Positions 1 through 7,041 of a stretch of 18,148 bases of DNA are shown one piece after another. This stretch comes from an uncultured Clostridia bacterium (lineage in GTDB: Bacteria; Bacillota; Clostridia; Oscillospirales; Oscillospiraceae): contig CALBGG010000120.1 of NCBI GenBank assembly GCA_937893605.1, positions 1 to 18,148 of the forward strand. The letters run 5' to 3'. A program made the translations under genes and the position numbers. Under the pieces are notes generated by a model that did not search any database, was not told the DNA's origin, and saw only the letters and a list, made by a program, of their open reading frames with translations. Position 1 is the stretch's first letter. Each line of letters begins with the position of its first letter.

Positions 1-155
1 GCTGGGTCTGGAAGCTCGACATGATCGTTGAAGAATGTGAATCCTCCGGACACAAGTTCTGGGGCAAGGGCTTCTTCAACATCTGCTACAAGTTTATTAC
101 CCCCATCGGCATGGCCTTCGTTCTGTTTGCACAGGTCACCGATTTCTTCGGATAA
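1..155 (+). CDS. C-terminal end of a membrane transporter, probably a sodium-dependent (NSS/SNF) symporter (partial)
   Basis: The reading frame enters from the left edge (first full codon at 3) and ends at TAA 153-155, leaving about 50 residues. It begins W-V-W-K-L-D, has a short charged stretch rich in Glu, Gly and Lys, then a hydrophobic segment containing FITPIGMAFVLFA and a final DFFG. A Gly-Trp-Val-Trp turn followed by a last membrane helix with a Pro after an aromatic Lys-Phe-Ile-Thr stretch resembles the C-terminus of bacterial neurotransmitter:sodium symporter family proteins, which take up amino acids with Na+. That assignment comes from resemblance over a short tail only. Another multi-pass carrier is possible. 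A terminator follows 29 bases downstream, so this is the last gene of its transcript. Confidence 0.5.
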   Translation, partial: WVWKLDMIVEECESSGHKFWGKGFFNICYKFITPIGMAFVLFAQVTDFFG

Positions 156-183
156 TTTCAAAACGCAACATAACATATGATTT

Positions 184-212
184 AAGGGACGGTCAAATGG
201 CTGTCCCTTTTT
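184..212 (+). terminator. Rho-independent terminator after the transporter gene
   Basis: AAGGGAC (184-190) pairs with GTCCCTT (203-209) and runs directly into a T tract (208-212). It lies 29 bases after the transporter stop codon and before the promoter of the next gene. Confidence 0.8.
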
Positions 213-219
213 ATGTTTG

Positions 220-247
220 TTGAAAATATCTCAGATTGTGATATAAT
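220..247 (+). promoter_or_regulatory. Sigma-A promoter with extended -10 for the zinc-ribbon membrane protein
   Basis: TTGAAA (220-225) and TATAAT (242-247) are separated by 16 bases, with a TG at 239-240 giving an extended -10. Transcription should start near 254, leaving a short leader with an AAAGGAG ribosome site before the ATG at 278. Confidence 0.75.
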
Positions 248-277
248 CTAAGCACCATCGCATAAAGGAGAAATAAC

Positions 278-709
278 ATGCGTGAATGTGAAAGCTGCAA
301 GAATTATATACCCGACGGAATGAAGATCTGCCCGCACTGCGGAAAGCTGCCTCCTACGCTGTGGCCGCAGTTCGGCGTTTATGCCGTTCTCACGCTCGTA
401 GCATTCGTCTGCGCCGTGTATTTCCGTCCATTTTTGAGCGGACCGGCCATAGGTGAAGTTGCGCAGGGTGTGCTGTGGGTCGCAATGGTGATATTTCTGG
501 TGTTCGGCATCATATTCCTTGGTGTCAGCATCATAATAATGCGTGACTATAAAAACCGTACCTATCGCGGCAAGCTCACAAAGCAGGAGAGGGAACGCTT
601 TGTGAAAATGAAGCAGCACATAGAGGCAAATCGTCATTTCTATGAAAAGGATCTCGAGTACTGCACCGTCTGCGGCCATAAAAAGCCGGGGTACATGAAT
701 AAGAAATAA
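278..709 (+). CDS. Small membrane protein with terminal zinc-ribbon cysteine pairs
   Basis: This is a 143-residue protein. The first 20 residues hold two Cys pairs (CESC, then CPHC), a compact zinc ribbon of the kind found at the head of many Firmicutes membrane proteins. Two hydrophobic segments follow, about residues 33-52 and 64-88. The remainder is a basic, soluble tail ending in a further pair, CTVCGHKK, at about 128-135. Both ends are charged and probably cytoplasmic, making a hairpin in the membrane. AAAGGAG sits well placed before the ATG. The gene is alone between its own promoter and a terminator. The zinc-binding role of the Cys pairs is inferred; no specific function is recognised. 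Confidence 0.75.
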   Translation: MRECESCKNYIPDGMKICPHCGKLPPTLWPQFGVYAVLTLVAFVCAVYFRPFLSGPAIGEVAQGVLWVAMVIFLVFGIIFLGVSIIIMRDYKNRTYRGKLTKQERERFVKMKQHIEANRHFYEKDLEYCTVCGHKKPGYMNKK

Positions 710-710
710 C

Positions 711-736
711 AAAAAGCCCGTCCTTGGACGGGCTTT
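711..736 (-). terminator. Terminator of the methionine gamma-lyase gene, possibly bidirectional
   Basis: AAAGCCCGTC (713-722) pairs perfectly with GACGGGCTTT (727-736) around a CTTG loop. Read on the minus strand it ends in TTTTTGTTATT, a good T tract just beyond the stop of the lyase gene at 750. On the plus strand only TTT follows, so it may also stop the convergent 278-709 transcript, but more weakly. Confidence 0.8.
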
Positions 737-749
737 AAAAACTATAGGC

Positions 750-1952
750 TTATATCTGCTTGAAGGCCTGCTCAAAGTCGGCTATTATATCGTCAACGTT
801 CTCAAGACCGACCGACAATCTAATAAGCCCTGCGGATATACCGGCGGCTTCGAGATCCTCAGGACCGTAGGTGGAGTGCGTCATGGATGCCGGATGCTCT
901 ACGAGCGTCTCCGCGTCACCGAGCGAGACTGCGATGGTGCACAGCTTGAGCGAGTTGCAGAACTTCATTCCGGCTTCCTTGCCGCCCTTTATTTCAAACG
1001 AAATCATGCCGCCGAAGTCGCGCATTTGGCGCTTTGCGATCTCGTGGCCGGGGTGTGAGGGAAGGCCGGGGTAATTGACATGCTCGACTTTTTCATTATC
1101 GTACAGGTATTGAGCAATTTTCTTTGCGCTCTCCGTATGGCGAGCAACGCGCAGCTCAAGAGTTTTGAGTCCGCGCAGTATGAGCCATGCCTCGAACGGT
1201 CCGAGCGTTGAGCCGGTCATGTCCTTAAGGCCGAACATCTTAACCCGTGTTATGAACTCTGCCGAACCCACGACAAATCCGGCGATAACATCGCCGTGAC
1301 CGTTGAGGTACTTGGTTGCGGAATGAACAACAACGTCCGCACCGAGCTTAAGTGGGCTCTGGAGTACGGGAGATGCAAAGGTGTTGTCGCAAACGACCTT
1401 GATATCGCTGTTATATTCATGCGCGGTCTTTGCCAAAAGCTCGATATCGGTTATCTTGAGGTTCGGGTTTGCCGGAGTTTCGAGATAAACGGCAACGGTG
1501 TTTTCCCTGAGGTTTGCCGTTAGGTTTTCGAGATTGCTGAGATCGGTAAAGGTCACCTCGACTCCATACTCGGTCATGCCGTGGTTGAGCAGAGCAAACG
1601 TGCAGCCATAGAGCGTTTCGTCGGCGATGATGTGCTTTCCCGCGCCTGCGATAGACCACAGACAGGAGGATATCGCGCCCATGCCGGAGGCCGCTGCCGC
1701 GCAGGCCTCGCCGCCCTCGAGCGCGGCTATCTTGTTTTCGAGCACCGTGGTGGTAGGGTTACCGAGGCGGCTGTAGATGTATCCGCCCTCTTCGCCGGCA
1801 AAGCGGCGGCCGCCCTGCTCACAGTTTTCAAAATAGAAGGTCGAGGTCTGATAGATGGGCATCGTCAGTGAGCCGTACTGCGTGTCCCTGATGTTGCCTG
1901 CGTGGACTGCGCGTGTGCCGAATCCGGCGTTTTCGAGTTTTTCTTTTTCCAT
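750..1952 (-). CDS. megL: Methionine gamma-lyase (PLP-dependent, Cys/Met metabolism family)
   Basis: The predicted enzyme (400 residues) splits L-methionine into methanethiol, 2-oxobutyrate and ammonia, using pyridoxal phosphate. It shows the family landmarks: YSRLGNP (60-66), SSG-like phosphate loop (88-94), Asp189 for the pyridine nitrogen, SATKYL with the Schiff-base Lys214, and C-terminal RLSVGLE. Cys117 in LYGCTF and Lys-Asp in GLKDMTG (243-244) match the residues that distinguish methionine gamma-lyase from cystathionine lyases. The frame opens at a TTG (1964), but that codon lies within the ribosome site; the ATG at 1952, seven bases after GGAG, is the better start. It is a single-gene unit with its own promoter and terminator. 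Cystathionine or homocysteine lyase side activity is possible. Confidence 0.88.
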   Translation of the reverse strand: MEKEKLENAGFGTRAVHAGNIRDTQYGSLTMPIYQTSTFYFENCEQGGRRFAGEEGGYIYSRLGNPTTTVLENKIAALEGGEACAAAASGMGAISSCLWSIAGAGKHIIADETLYGCTFALLNHGMTEYGVEVTFTDLSNLENLTANLRENTVAVYLETPANPNLKITDIELLAKTAHEYNSDIKVVCDNTFASPVLQSPLKLGADVVVHSATKYLNGHGDVIAGFVVGSAEFITRVKMFGLKDMTGSTLGPFEAWLILRGLKTLELRVARHTESAKKIAQYLYDNEKVEHVNYPGLPSHPGHEIAKRQMRDFGGMISFEIKGGKEAGMKFCNSLKLCTIAVSLGDAETLVEHPASMTHSTYGPEDLEAAGISAGLIRLSVGLENVDDIIADFEQAFKQI

Positions 1953-2008
1953 TTTGTTCTCCAATCTTGATTTGAATTCATATAGGTATTACCGAATTTC
2001 ATAGCTGC

Positions 2009-2037
2009 ATTATACAATATCAACAAAAACTTGTCAA
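2009..2037 (-). promoter_or_regulatory. Perfect-consensus sigma-A promoter of the methionine gamma-lyase gene
   Basis: On the minus strand TTGACA (2037-2032) and TATAAT (2014-2009) are exactly 17 bases apart, matching the consensus at all 12 positions. Transcription should start near 2002, giving a leader of about 50 bases, too short for a SAM riboswitch or T-box. Such a strong promoter for a catabolic enzyme suggests control by a repressor. Confidence 0.9.
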
Positions 2038-2048
2038 TATGATATTGA
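2034..2048. promoter_or_regulatory. Palindrome overlapping the -35 box, likely operator
   Basis: TCAATAT (2034-2040) and ATATTGA (2042-2048) form a perfect 7+1+7 palindrome that covers part of the -35 hexamer of the lyase promoter. A related word, CAATATCA, occurs at 2015-2022, exactly 20 bases from CAATATGA at 2035-2042, that is, about two helical turns away on the same face and inside the promoter spacer. The placement suits a repressor site. The regulator is unknown. Confidence 0.5.
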
Positions 2049-2082
2049 ATGATGAGATATATAGCACAATTTAAAGCGTGAA

Positions 2083-2112
2083 ACAGCACCTCACATTATC
2101 GTGAGGTGCTGT
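2083..2112 (-). terminator. Terminator hairpin after the ABC permease operon
   Basis: ACAGCACCTCAC (2083-2094) and GTGAGGTGCTGT (2101-2112) form a perfect 12-base-pair stem around a six-base loop, starting six bases past the permease stop. The T tract on the minus strand is interrupted (TTCACGCTTT), so termination may be incomplete or protein-assisted. Confidence 0.65.
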
Positions 2113-2118
2113 AAGCTT

Positions 2119-3909
2119 TTATTCGTTTGTATCCGGCAGCGTAAGCAGCTCGGAGCCGAAATTATTCTGTATCCAGGCGATGCACTCGGTGCAGTCGGTG
2201 CTGATATCGACCATTAGGTCGGAATAATCGTCAGATTGACTTTCGTCGGAGCTTCTGAGTGAAATGCTCAGTGTTGCAATGTAATAGGCATCTCCGCCGA
2301 TTATCTTGCGCCCGGCCATGATATCAGGCAGGAGCGCATTTTCGTAGAAATCGACCGCCTGCTCCGGTGCAAGCTCGACCTCATAGCCGTCTGCTGTCCA
2401 TAGCACTGCGCTGATGCAGTTTTCAACCGTCACGGGGATGCGCGGAGTGAATCGCTCGATGAGGATCGCCGGAGAATTCATAAGATCATAGTATTCCTCG
2501 CAGATTTCGTCATCGCCGGGGATATCGTACTCGCGAGTGATGGTCCTGCCGTTCTTGAGAGTGTAAGCGAACAGAAGCGAGCTTGAGATGTCGGAGCTTT
2601 CGCCAAGCTTTTCATATTTGTCCTTTTGGCTGAGTATCTTAAGGTGCAGCTCGCGATAGCTCTCGATCGCCCCGGGCTGCTTTATCTCGCCGGCCGAGTA
2701 TACGCTCACGCTTTGAATAGAGCTGAGATCGGGAATATAGCTTCCGATGCCGAACACGTCAAGGTCGCAGCAGAGCGTGAACACAGCGCACAGGCAGCAG
2801 ATAACGATAAAGCCGACCCAGCCGCCGCGGAAAACGTGGAAGCTCTTTTCAAGCAGCATTTTCGCGCCGAAATAGCCGATAAAGGCAAATACGATCATGC
2901 TCGGTATCATGATAACGACCGACAGCGCGGGAACGTTAAACAGCGAATAGAGCATCGCGTACAGCAGCAGACCGCCGCACAGTGCCGAGCATGCGGCAAC
3001 GCCGTATTTGAAAACAGGTCTCAGGCAGCGCACGGCGACAACGTCTCCGGCAGACTCCATACGGCGCTTTCTGAACATCATCAGTGCCGCGGCAGAGAAG
3101 ATAAGACCCACGACGCAGTAGATGATAACGGGCAGCCAGTGGTCAAAGGTGAAGGCTATGCACTCGCGGGTGGAGGACATGGAGCTGAAGCTGTCAAATG
3201 CATAGGGCACCGTTCTGTAACCGACATGCGGAACAAAGTCGCCGGTCATGTAAATGATCGGTGACAGGAAATCGAGCACGCAGTCATACGAGAGGTTTGA
3301 CATGCCCCAAATGAGGTAGGAGAAATGCATGCGGATTATGGCCTCCATGCCGAAAACAAGGAAGTTGAAGATGACATAAAGTATCGGGAGCACAACGATG
3401 CTGCCGGTCATGACCGCAGTTATCGAGGCGATACCGAAAAACAGGATAAACTGCATCGAGTATACGCCCAGCCAAGTGCATATCGCCTTGAGAGCGAGCG
3501 CGGAGTTCACATCGGTGCCGAGGGAAAACAGGAAGGTCAGAAGTGCGATAACGATATTCGAACCTGTTACCGCCGTAAGCCCTCCGAGCCACACAGAGCC
3601 GAAGATAGCCTCACGGCGTATCGGCAGGGAGGCAATAAGACCCGTGCTGCGGCTTGAGTACATGAAGCTGAAAACGGCCATCGCAGATATTATTGCCATG
3701 ATAAACGCAACGATCGGTGCGGCAAAGATCGCCGATTCAGACATGGTGAACACGAAATCATCGTATCTGTTCGAGCCCATGCTGTTTATAAGCGTCAGCA
3801 TCGGCATGACTAGGAACCAGCCGGCGAAGTGGATCGCCCACAGCGGCCAGAAGCGCCGGAGCGTGCTTTTGAAAAGCCCGGGATTAAAGAACGATATCTT
3901 TGACTTCAT
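2119..3909 (-). CDS. ABC transporter permease with a large soluble C-terminal domain
   Basis: This is a 596-residue membrane protein, the permease partner of the ABC ATPase upstream. The start chosen is the ATG at 3909 because GGAGGTG lies eight bases before it; the frame is open 13 codons further up without such a site. It overlaps the ATPase gene by 26 bases. Roughly nine hydrophobic segments lie between residues 20 and 400, including ASLPIRREAIFGSVW at about 94-108, a cytoplasmic loop typical of permeases paired with YtrA-type regulators. After the last helix, from about residue 405, comes a polar, acidic domain of about 190 residues with no membrane segment, probably on the outer face. 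The transported substrate cannot be read from the sequence; peptide antibiotics or cell-envelope-active compounds are the usual suspects for this operon type. Confidence 0.8.
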   Translation of the reverse strand: MKSKISFFNPGLFKSTLRRFWPLWAIHFAGWFLVMPMLTLINSMGSNRYDDFVFTMSESAIFAAPIVAFIMAIISAMAVFSFMYSSRSTGLIASLPIRREAIFGSVWLGGLTAVTGSNIVIALLTFLFSLGTDVNSALALKAICTWLGVYSMQFILFFGIASITAVMTGSIVVLPILYVIFNFLVFGMEAIIRMHFSYLIWGMSNLSYDCVLDFLSPIIYMTGDFVPHVGYRTVPYAFDSFSSMSSTRECIAFTFDHWLPVIIYCVVGLIFSAAALMMFRKRRMESAGDVVAVRCLRPVFKYGVAACSALCGGLLLYAMLYSLFNVPALSVVIMIPSMIVFAFIGYFGAKMLLEKSFHVFRGGWVGFIVICCLCAVFTLCCDLDVFGIGSYIPDLSSIQSVSVYSAGEIKQPGAIESYRELHLKILSQKDKYEKLGESSDISSSLLFAYTLKNGRTITREYDIPGDDEICEEYYDLMNSPAILIERFTPRIPVTVENCISAVLWTADGYEVELAPEQAVDFYENALLPDIMAGRKIIGGDAYYIATLSISLRSSDESQSDDYSDLMVDISTDCTECIAWIQNNFGSELLTLPDTNE

Positions 3910-4777
3910 AGTCTGCACCTCCCAGCTCGTAAATAAATATCTCCTCAAGCGTCAGCGGGACAAAGTCCATAAACAGCGGCCTGCACGGTGAGAGCTTTTC
4001 CTCAAGCTCGGCCGATGTTCCGTGCAGAATTATCGTCTGCAGTCTGCCGGTGGAGGAGCTGTGCAGGATGTCGAGTCCTTCGGGCAGCGTCTCGCCGTCG
4101 GGCAGGGCGAGCTGCATCTTGACGATGCCCTCCTGAAGCTCACTGAGGCTGCGCTCTATCATAATTTTGCCCTTGTTCATTATTCCGACGTGGTCGCATA
4201 CGTCTTCAAGCTCGCGCAGGTTGTGCGACGAGACGAGCACTGTCGTTCCGTTCTCGGCGACATCGGACATGATGATGCTCCATATCTGGCGGCGCATAAC
4301 GGGATCAAGGCCGTCGACCGGCTCGTCGAGCACGAGTATCTCCGGCCTGAGCGCCATCATCATCCAGAACGCGGCCTGCTTCTGCATGCCCTTTGAAAGC
4401 TTGCGCATCTGTCGCTTTACGTCAAGGCCGAACACATCGCCGAGCTTTTTGAAGCGCTCTGCGTCAAACTGCGGATAAATGCTGCAATAGAAATTCGCCA
4501 TCTCGATGATGCTTGCGTTTGCAAAGAAGAATATATCGTCCGGGATGTACGCGATACGGTTTTTGACGGCGGGATTTTCAAACACAGGCTGCCCGTCGAT
4601 GAGTATCTCGCCGGAATCCTGCTTATATATGCCGGTCAGGTGGCGGATTATCGTGCTCTTGCCGGCTCCGTTCGGGCCGACAAGGCCGTACACCGAGCCG
4701 CCGGAAACGGTCATGTCAAGTCCGTCGAGCGCACGGAAGCCGTCAAACTCCTTGACGACGTTTTTGATCTCAATCAT
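3884..4777 (-). CDS. ABC transporter ATP-binding protein (YtrB-like)
   Basis: This 297-residue ABC ATPase should power the permease encoded next. Walker A GPNGAGKST lies at 34-42, the signature LSKGMQKQ at 127-134, Walker B ILVLDEP at 146-152 followed by a D-loop, and the switch His at 184 in SSHN. Where most ABC proteins have a Q-loop glutamine the sequence reads AYIPDDIFFF (76-85), with no Gln. I believe this occurs in other ATPases of this type but could not check it. The C-terminal 80 residues are a small accessory domain. AAGGAG precedes the ATG. The start overlaps the regulator gene by eight bases, so the two are translationally coupled. Confidence 0.9.
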   Translation of the reverse strand: MIEIKNVVKEFDGFRALDGLDMTVSGGSVYGLVGPNGAGKSTIIRHLTGIYKQDSGEILIDGQPVFENPAVKNRIAYIPDDIFFFANASIIEMANFYCSIYPQFDAERFKKLGDVFGLDVKRQMRKLSKGMQKQAAFWMMMALRPEILVLDEPVDGLDPVMRRQIWSIIMSDVAENGTTVLVSSHNLRELEDVCDHVGIMNKGKIMIERSLSELQEGIVKMQLALPDGETLPEGLDILHSSSTGRLQTIILHGTSAELEEKLSPCRPLFMDFVPLTLEEIFIYELGGADYEVKDIVL

Positions 4778-5135
4778 TGTTCTGCTCTCCTTTCAGGCGC
4801 TGCGAAAGCATCTGCTTTGTAACGCCGATGTAGTCGAGCTCGGTGACAAGCTCGTCAAATTTGCCGAGCAGCTCCGCACGGTGAAGAGCTTCGGCCTCGT
4901 CGTTTGAGCATACGAAGCTGCCCTTGCCCGGTACGGAGCAGATGTATCCCTCGGCCTCAAGCTCACGGTAAGCGCGCTGTATGGTGCTCGGGTTTATCGC
5001 AAGTCCTGTCGCCATCTCGCGCACCGAGCTTATCTTGCTGCCGGCAGGCAGCGCCCCGGAAACGATCAGACGGCGCATCCCGTCCTTTATCTGCTCGTAT
5101 ATAGGCCGCGGATCACGGAAGTTTATGCTGATCAC
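4770..5135 (-). CDS. GntR-family transcriptional regulator, YtrA subfamily
   Basis: This is a 121-residue protein made of an N-terminal winged helix-turn-helix (about residues 1-75: PIYEQIKDGMRR, then PSTIQRAYRELEAEGY, then the wing GKGSFV) and only about 45 further residues. The short tail lacks a ligand domain, as in the YtrA subgroup, whose members usually repress their own ABC operon. The start is GTG at 5135, with GGAGGG eight bases ahead. It is the first gene of the minus-strand operon with the ABC ATPase and permease. Autoregulation through the promoter at 5182-5210 is inferred from subfamily habit and position. Confidence 0.9.
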   Translation of the reverse strand: MISINFRDPRPIYEQIKDGMRRLIVSGALPAGSKISSVREMATGLAINPSTIQRAYRELEAEGYICSVPGKGSFVCSNDEAEALHRAELLGKFDELVTELDYIGVTKQMLSQRLKGEQNND

Positions 5136-5172
5136 TGTTTGATCCCTCCATGCTAACTGTGTGGTTTGTTCT

Positions 5173-5199
5173 CATACACTTAAGATACACACATACAGT
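5173..5199. promoter_or_regulatory. Direct repeats over the -10 region, candidate GntR operator
   Basis: On the plus strand CATACACT (5173-5180) and CATACAGT (5192-5199) recur 19 bases apart, about two turns of DNA, flanking the -10 box of the gntR promoter. A second, looser pairing (ACTGTGTG at 5156-5163 against CACATACAGT at 5190-5199) is also visible. Position suggests autoregulation; the exact site is uncertain. Confidence 0.35.
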
Positions 5200-5210
5200 G
5201 GTCTTGTCAA
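5182..5210 (-). promoter_or_regulatory. Sigma-A promoter of the gntR-ABC operon
   Basis: On the minus strand TTGACA (5210-5205) and TATCTT (5187-5182) are 17 bases apart. The leader to the GTG at 5135 is about 40 bases. Confidence 0.8.
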
Positions 5211-5275
5211 GAAAATTTTTAAAGCTCCCTAAAAAACGATATATGTGCAACGATGAAATTGTGAACGTATTTTTC

Positions 5276-5304
5276 TTGCTTATACAGATAAAAAATGCTA
5301 AAAT
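5276..5304 (+). promoter_or_regulatory. Sigma-A promoter for the methyltransferase-ECF-clpE gene array
   Basis: TTGCTT (5276-5281) and TAAAAT (5299-5304) are separated by 17 bases, with transcription expected near 5311 and a leader of about 30 bases. It is the only good plus-strand promoter I see before the long head-to-tail gene array. The divergent gntR promoter lies about 70 bases to the left. Confidence 0.7.
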
Positions 5305-5340
5305 AAAATGCTATATCAGTATAATAGGTAAGGTATGCTT

Positions 5341-6204
5341 ATGTGGATATCGGATAAATGGCAGGACTTTGAGCTTATCGACTGCTCAAAGGGAGAAAAG
5401 CTTGAGCGCTGGGGCAGGTTTTATCTTGTTCGCCCCGACCCGCAGGCCATATGGGACACGCCGCGCAGCGACGCACGATGGAACATGCGCGATGCGCGCT
5501 ATCGCCGCGCATCTACCGGAGGCGGAGCCTGGGACAAGGGCGGACTTCCGGCGAGCTGGAAGATAAATTACGGGGAGCTTACTTTCAATGTTAAGCCCAT
5601 GAACTTCAAGCACACCGGCCTTTTCCCCGAGCAGGCCTGCAATTGGGACTTTGCCATGAATAAGATACGCACTGCCGGGCGGCCGATAAACGTCCTGAAC
5701 CTGTTTGCGTACACGGGCGCTGCCACTGTTGCCTGCGCAAAGGCAGGGGCTGGCGTCTGTCATGTTGATGCTGCAAAGGGCATGGTCGCCTGGGGCAGGG
5801 AAAACGCCGCCGCGTCCGGACTTTCGGACGCGCCCATACGCTGGATTGTCGACGACTGCGCAAAGTTTGTCGAGCGCGAGATACGCCGCGGCAGAAAATA
5901 CGATGCCATCATCATGGATCCGCCGTCCTACGGACGCGGCCCGGGCGGCGAGGTGTGGAAGCTCGAGCAGAATCTATGGCCCTTCGTTTCGCTGTGCGCT
6001 GGAGTATTGTCGGACGATCCGCTGTTTGTCATAATAAACTCCTACACCACGGGCCTTTCGCCCTCGGTGCTGTCCTATGTCACGGAGAGCATATTCACCA
6101 AAAAATTCGGCGGGCACTCGGAAAGCCGCGAGCTTGGCCTGCCGGTCACCGACTCCGGCCTTGTGCTGCCGTGCGGCGCGACCTGCCGATGGGAAAGGGA
6201 CTGA
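5341..6204 (+). CDS. Class I SAM-dependent methyltransferase, RlmI-like
   Basis: This is a 287-residue enzyme related to RlmI-type 23S rRNA methyltransferases (COG1092-like). The SAM-binding motif I reads NLFAYTGAAT (120-129), the acidic ribose-contact motif is HVDAAK (141-146), followed by DDCAKF (171-176) and the catalytic MDPPSYGRG (192-200). The N-terminal part (1-90) lacks a recognisable PUA RNA-binding domain, so it is a shorter relative and its exact target is uncertain. There are two possible ATGs, 5335 and 5341; AAGG is correctly spaced only for the second. ecfA1 starts two bases after its stop. RNA methylation is a family inference. Confidence 0.8.
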   Translation: MWISDKWQDFELIDCSKGEKLERWGRFYLVRPDPQAIWDTPRSDARWNMRDARYRRASTGGGAWDKGGLPASWKINYGELTFNVKPMNFKHTGLFPEQACNWDFAMNKIRTAGRPINVLNLFAYTGAATVACAKAGAGVCHVDAAKGMVAWGRENAAASGLSDAPIRWIVDDCAKFVEREIRRGRKYDAIIMDPPSYGRGPGGEVWKLEQNLWPFVSLCAGVLSDDPLFVIINSYTTGLSPSVLSYVTESIFTKKFGGHSESRELGLPVTDSGLVLPCGATCRWERD

Positions 6205-6206
6205 CA

Positions 6207-7040
6207 ATGAGCAGTATAATCAGCATAAAAAATTTGCATTACACATACCCGGGCGACGAGTTTGAAAGCCTCTGCGGCGTGGACCTTGAGATAGAAAAGG
6301 GAAGCTTTGTCGCGGTTCTGGGACATAACGGCTCGGGCAAGAGCACGCTTGCAAAGCACTTAAACGCCATCCTCACGCCGACTGAGGGAGAGGTGCTCGT
6401 TAACGGCATGAGCACAGGCGATGAGGACAAGCTTCTCGATATCCGCCGCACGGTCGGCATGGTGTTTCAAAATCCCGATAATCAGATCGTTGCGAACGTA
6501 GTTGAAGATGATGTAGCCTTTGCGCCGGAAAACCTGGGCGTTGAGCCGAAGGAGATACGAAAGCGCGTCGATAACGCCTTGAAGCAGGTCGATATGTACG
6601 AGTTCCGCCTGCATGCGCCGCATCTTCTGTCCGGCGGACAGAAGCAGCGCGTTGCGATAGCGGGCGTCATCGCAATGGAGCCCGAGGTCATCGTTCTCGA
6701 CGAGCCGACGGCTATGCTCGATCCCAAGGGCAGAGCCGAGGTCATCGACACCGTAACAAAGCTATGCCGCGAAAAGGGCATAACGGTCGTTCTCATAACG
6801 CATCATATGTCCGAATGCATCGGCGCCGACCGCGTTATCGTCATGTCAAGCGGAAAAGTCATAGCCGATGACAGCCCGGAAAATGTGTTCTCGCAGGTCG
6901 AGTTCATGAAAAGCGAGGGGCTGACTGTTCCCGCAACGACGGAGCTCATGTTTGAGCTTAACAAAAACGGCTGGCATCTGCCGCTCACGGCGCTCGGAGT
7001 CAACGAATGCGCAAAGGAAATCGCAAAGGAATTAAAGTAA
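6207..7040 (+). CDS. ecfA1: ECF transporter energising ATPase 1 (CbiO-type)
   Basis: This 277-residue ABC ATPase is one of the two that drive an energy-coupling factor transporter for vitamins or metal ions. It has Walker A GHNGSGKST (39-47), Q-loop Gln88 in VFQNPDNQ, signature LSGGQKQ (141-147), Walker B VIVLDEP (161-167) and switch His199. FQNPDNQ is typical of EcfA1. The frame is open upstream to 5955, but that stretch is the methyltransferase gene in another frame; the ATG at 6207, six bases after AAGGGA, is the true start. It forms a block with ecfA2 and ecfT. No substrate-specific S component lies in the window, so this is probably a shared (group II) module. Confidence 0.95.
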   Translation: MSSIISIKNLHYTYPGDEFESLCGVDLEIEKGSFVAVLGHNGSGKSTLAKHLNAILTPTEGEVLVNGMSTGDEDKLLDIRRTVGMVFQNPDNQIVANVVEDDVAFAPENLGVEPKEIRKRVDNALKQVDMYEFRLHAPHLLSGGQKQRVAIAGVIAMEPEVIVLDEPTAMLDPKGRAEVIDTVTKLCREKGITVVLITHHMSECIGADRVIVMSSGKVIADDSPENVFSQVEFMKSEGLTVPATTELMFELNKNGWHLPLTALGVNECAKEIAKELK

Positions 7041-7041
7041 T

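Noticed and set aside
1953..1964. TTG start for methionine gamma-lyase
   Set aside because: The TTG overlaps the GGAG ribosome site that serves the ATG at 1952.
1953..2008. SAM riboswitch or T-box in the lyase leader
   Set aside because: The leader is only about 50 bases and shows no terminator or conserved box.
2626..3264. 212-codon open frame opposite the ABC permease
   Set aside because: It is antisense to a well-supported gene, rich in His/Arg/Ala/Gln as expected of a shadow frame.
5955..6206. 84-codon N-terminal extension of ecfA1
   Set aside because: The stretch is the methyltransferase gene in another frame; AAGGGA before the ATG at 6207 and family length fix the start.
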